Assembly (NCBI GenBank): GCA_964606735.1 | Contig: CAZSHI010000038.1 | Location: 1-16,653, forward strand | Reading direction: 5' to 3' | DNA from: UBA5109 sp964606735 | GTDB taxonomy: Bacteria; Pseudomonadota; Gammaproteobacteria; Pseudomonadales; Pseudohongiellaceae | Length of the DNA: 16,653 nt | Part shown: one piece after another, positions 15,411 to 16,653 of the stretch | Layout of the letters: each line of letters starts with the position of its first letter | Numbering within the stretch: the first letter of the stretch is position 1 | Program-made: the position numbers and the translations under genes | Notes under the pieces: generated by a model | Databases searched by the model: none | Told to the model about the DNA's origin: nothing | What the model saw: only the letters and a program-made list of their open reading frames with translations

Positions 15411-15746
15411 TTAGTATGCTTTGTCCCCGTAGGCTTTTTCCACTTTGGCAATTCTGACATGAAAGCTGGCATACCAGTGTTCTTTGCCGGCTTCTTGCGC
15501 CTGCAAATGCTCGGCCTGGGTTTTCCAGTGCTGGATGGATGCCAAGTCTGTCCAGTAGGATACACTGATTCCCAACGCATTGCGGGCTGTTTCTATGCCC
15601 AGAAAACCTGGCTGGGTTTCTGCCAGTTCAATCATGCGCTGAGCAGTTGCTTCATAGGTCTCGCTATCGCCACGCAGTGTTGAAGTGAAAATGACCGCAT
15701 AATACGGGGGCCTTGGGGTTGCTGCAATTTTTACTGTTTTTGCCAT
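15411..15746 (-). CDS. Antibiotic biosynthesis monooxygenase (ABM) domain protein
   Basis: This 111-residue protein has the ABM fold, a dimeric ferredoxin-like barrel. Typical features are PPYYAVIFTS at the first strand, RMIELAETQPGFLGIETARN, then ISVSYWTDLASIQHWKTQAEHLQAQ and a final strand around WYASFHVRIAKVEKAYG. The family includes quinone-forming monooxygenases and haem-degrading enzymes, but proteins of this short type are usually uncharacterised. A GTG at 15779 would add 11 residues; the ATG at 15746 is preferred because it starts just before the conserved domain. It is the first gene of the leftward group and probably its promoter-proximal member. Confidence 0.82.
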   Translation of the reverse strand: MAKTVKIAATPRPPYYAVIFTSTLRGDSETYEATAQRMIELAETQPGFLGIETARNALGISVSYWTDLASIQHWKTQAEHLQAQEAGKEHWYASFHVRIAKVEKAYGDKAY

Positions 15747-15778
15747 AGTGCTGCTCTGCCAAATTGAATAATTCCGCA

Positions 15779-15797
15779 CTCAAACTTATGGTTTGAG
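15779..15797 (-). promoter_or_regulatory. Inverted repeat upstream of the ABM gene
   Basis: CTCAAAC-TTATG-GTTTGAG is a perfect 7-bp repeat with a five-base centre, 32 bases upstream of the ABM start. It could be an operator bound by a dimeric regulator or a leader hairpin. A second shorter repeat, ACCGG/CCGGT, lies at 15810-15826. Confidence 0.4.
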
Positions 15798-16022
15798 CTG
15801 CGAAGAGAAACCGGTAACTCCCCGGTCAAAATAAATGTCTGAAAAATTTTAAGCTGTCCTGCTTTAGCCATCCAAAGTCCTGTCGCGGGCATTTATAAAC
15901 ACGGGTTGAACTCTTGAGAAGAGAGAATGAAAATCAAAATGGAATTTCATTACTGTTTCTGATACCAGGTAATGCCTTGAAAATATTTTTATGGACATTT
16001 GTCGCGAACCGAATATTTTGTT

Positions 16023-16051
16023 TTGATATCGCTAAAACTATGCGATAGTTT
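16023..16051 (+). promoter_or_regulatory. Candidate doxX promoter with overlapping operator palindrome
   Basis: TTGATA (16023-16028, five of six) and TAGTTT (16046-16051, three of six) are 17 bases apart. The perfect palindrome AAACTAT-GCG-ATAGTTT (16035-16051) covers the right spacer and the -10, as repressor sites often do. A second nested repeat, TATCGC (16027-16032) with GCGATA (16042-16047), shares bases with it. Start would be near 16058, about 40 bases before the gene. Confidence 0.4.
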
Positions 16052-16097
16052 GCTCAGCAACAAGCATTAAAAAATCAGCATTTTGAGGGCTGGCTTC

Positions 16098-16493
16098 ATG
16101 ACAAATGATTCTGCAAAACTTTTATTGCGCCTGACTCTTGGCATACTACTCTTATTTCATGGCTGGGCAAAAGTCACTGGTGGTGTCGACTTTATTGTCG
16201 GGGTCTTGCAGAGCAACAGCCTGCCAGGTGGGCTTGCTTACCTGGTTTATGTCGGCGAAGTAGTGGCTCCCTTGTTCCTGCTGGCTGGAGCCTATACGCG
16301 GGTGGCTGCGGCACTGGTTATTGCAAATATGCTAGTTGCTCTGCTGCTGGTGCACACAGGTGATGTTTTTGCCTTAAACGGCACTGGAGGCTGGGCTATT
16401 GAGCTGCAGGTGTTTTATCTGATGAATGCAGTTGTGATTCTGATATTGGGCCCAGGCAAATACAGCTTCATGCCCGCCAGCAAGTGGAATTAA
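16098..16493 (+). CDS. DoxX family membrane protein
   Basis: This 131-residue inner-membrane protein has four hydrophobic segments (about 8-20, 47-66, 71-90, 105-122). The DoxX marks are LLRLTLGILLLFHGWAKVTGG at the N-terminus, with the conserved HG-x-x-K, and YVGEVVAPLFLLAGAYTRVAA with the conserved E in GE. DoxX proteins are small quinone-pool or redox-stress associated membrane proteins; the exact role varies and is unknown here. The ATG at 16098 is chosen over a TTG at 16083 because GAGGG (16085-16089) precedes it by eight bases. It is divergent from the ABM gene group and convergent with ccoP. Confidence 0.88.
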   Translation: MTNDSAKLLLRLTLGILLLFHGWAKVTGGVDFIVGVLQSNSLPGGLAYLVYVGEVVAPLFLLAGAYTRVAAALVIANMLVALLLVHTGDVFALNGTGGWAIELQVFYLMNAVVILILGPGKYSFMPASKWN

Positions 16494-16508
16494 GGCCTCT
16501 TGGTGCAC

Positions 16509-16653
16509 TTAATTCCGTGCAAGTAGCCAGGCGGTCAGCATTTTAATCTGCTGATCATCAAGGACATCTGCAAAAGCCGGCATCTGGCTATTGCGTCCTT
16601 CAATGATGGTTTTGCGGATGTCGCCGATTTCTCCACCATAGAGCCAGATATCA
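16509..16653 (-). CDS. ccoP: Cytochrome c oxidase cbb3-type subunit III, C-terminal part
   Basis: Only the last 47 residues are inside the window; the gene continues beyond the right edge. The fragment opens DIWLYGG and continues RKTIIEGRNSQMPAFADVL, then a closing helix DDQQIKMLTAWLLARN. This is the end of the second haem c domain of CcoP, with the axial methionine in QMPAF. CcoP passes electrons from cytochrome c to the cbb3 oxidase at the inner membrane, facing the periplasm. It is convergent with the doxX-like gene, 15 bases between stops, and no clear terminator is seen between them. Other c-type cytochromes share the fold, but DIWLYGG plus GR-x-x-x-MPAF points to CcoP. Confidence 0.8.
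   Translation of the reverse strand, partial: DIWLYGGEIGDIRKTIIEGRNSQMPAFADVLDDQQIKMLTAWLLARN

Larger units (their letters stand above)
15747..16097. other. Divergent intergenic region, 351 bases
   Basis: No convincing gene lies here. The region is AT-rich on its right side and should hold the promoters of the leftward ABM group and of the rightward doxX-like gene. It contains several inverted repeats, listed separately, and a palindromic AAAATATTTT at 15980-15989. A start codon with a purine-rich lead at 15927 opens only 11 codons. Confidence 0.7.

Noticed and set aside
15411..15746. Antibiotic biosynthesis gene cluster
   Set aside because: The ABM domain name is historical; no synthase, carrier protein or tailoring set is present.
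15927..15962. 11-codon frame with a purine-rich lead between the ABM and doxX genes
   Set aside because: Too short to judge, no attenuator-like repeats or residue bias, and no nearby terminator to suggest a leader peptide.

Overview
The window looks like a piece of a gammaproteobacterial chromosome, probably a draft or metagenome assembly, because it contains one scaffold gap of exactly 100 Ns. The run aroK-aroB-gltB-gltD-hemE is the order known from Pseudomonas and relatives. The 3' end of a cbb3 oxidase ccoP gene at the right edge also fits an aerobic or microaerobic gammaproteobacterium. I cannot place the genus.

Left part (1-8880, all + strand): a fragment resembling the middle of the type IV pilus protein PilM ends in a stop codon about 40 bases before aroK, so pilNOPQ appear to be missing from their usual place. 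Shikimate kinase (aroK) and 3-dehydroquinate synthase (aroB) follow, one base apart. Both subunits of NADPH glutamate synthase (gltB, gltD) come next, then uroporphyrinogen decarboxylase (hemE), which overlaps gltD by one base. The SPOR/DamX-type gene usually found between aroB and gltB is absent.

Middle part (8881-11454): folK (+) and bioA (-) converge. The likely bioA terminator lies inside the last codons of folK. Both genes lack a normal Shine-Dalgarno sequence and have a -10-like hexamer 7-8 bases before the start codon, which suggests leaderless mRNAs. A small exported protein of unknown function with two cysteines follows on the + strand and ends at a bidirectional terminator.

Right part (11455-15746, all - strand, read right to left): an antibiotic-biosynthesis-monooxygenase (ABM) domain protein, a YciI-like protein, a DUF2164 protein, a small one-helix membrane protein, a GNAT acetyltransferase, a VanZ-like membrane protein and a Dcp-like M3 metallopeptidase lipoprotein. 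The N gap is flanked on both sides by the same 55-base sequence, so it is probably a failed join of overlapping contigs. Merging the copies restores a 40-residue membrane protein whose stop overlaps the GNAT start as ATGA.

Right end (15747-16653): a 351-base intergenic region rich in inverted repeats, a DoxX-family membrane protein (+), and the convergent C-terminal end of CcoP (-). Most genes here are ordinary metabolism. The most useful second looks are the pilM remnant, the mis-joined contig ends with the hidden small membrane protein, and the palindromic operator candidate in front of doxX.
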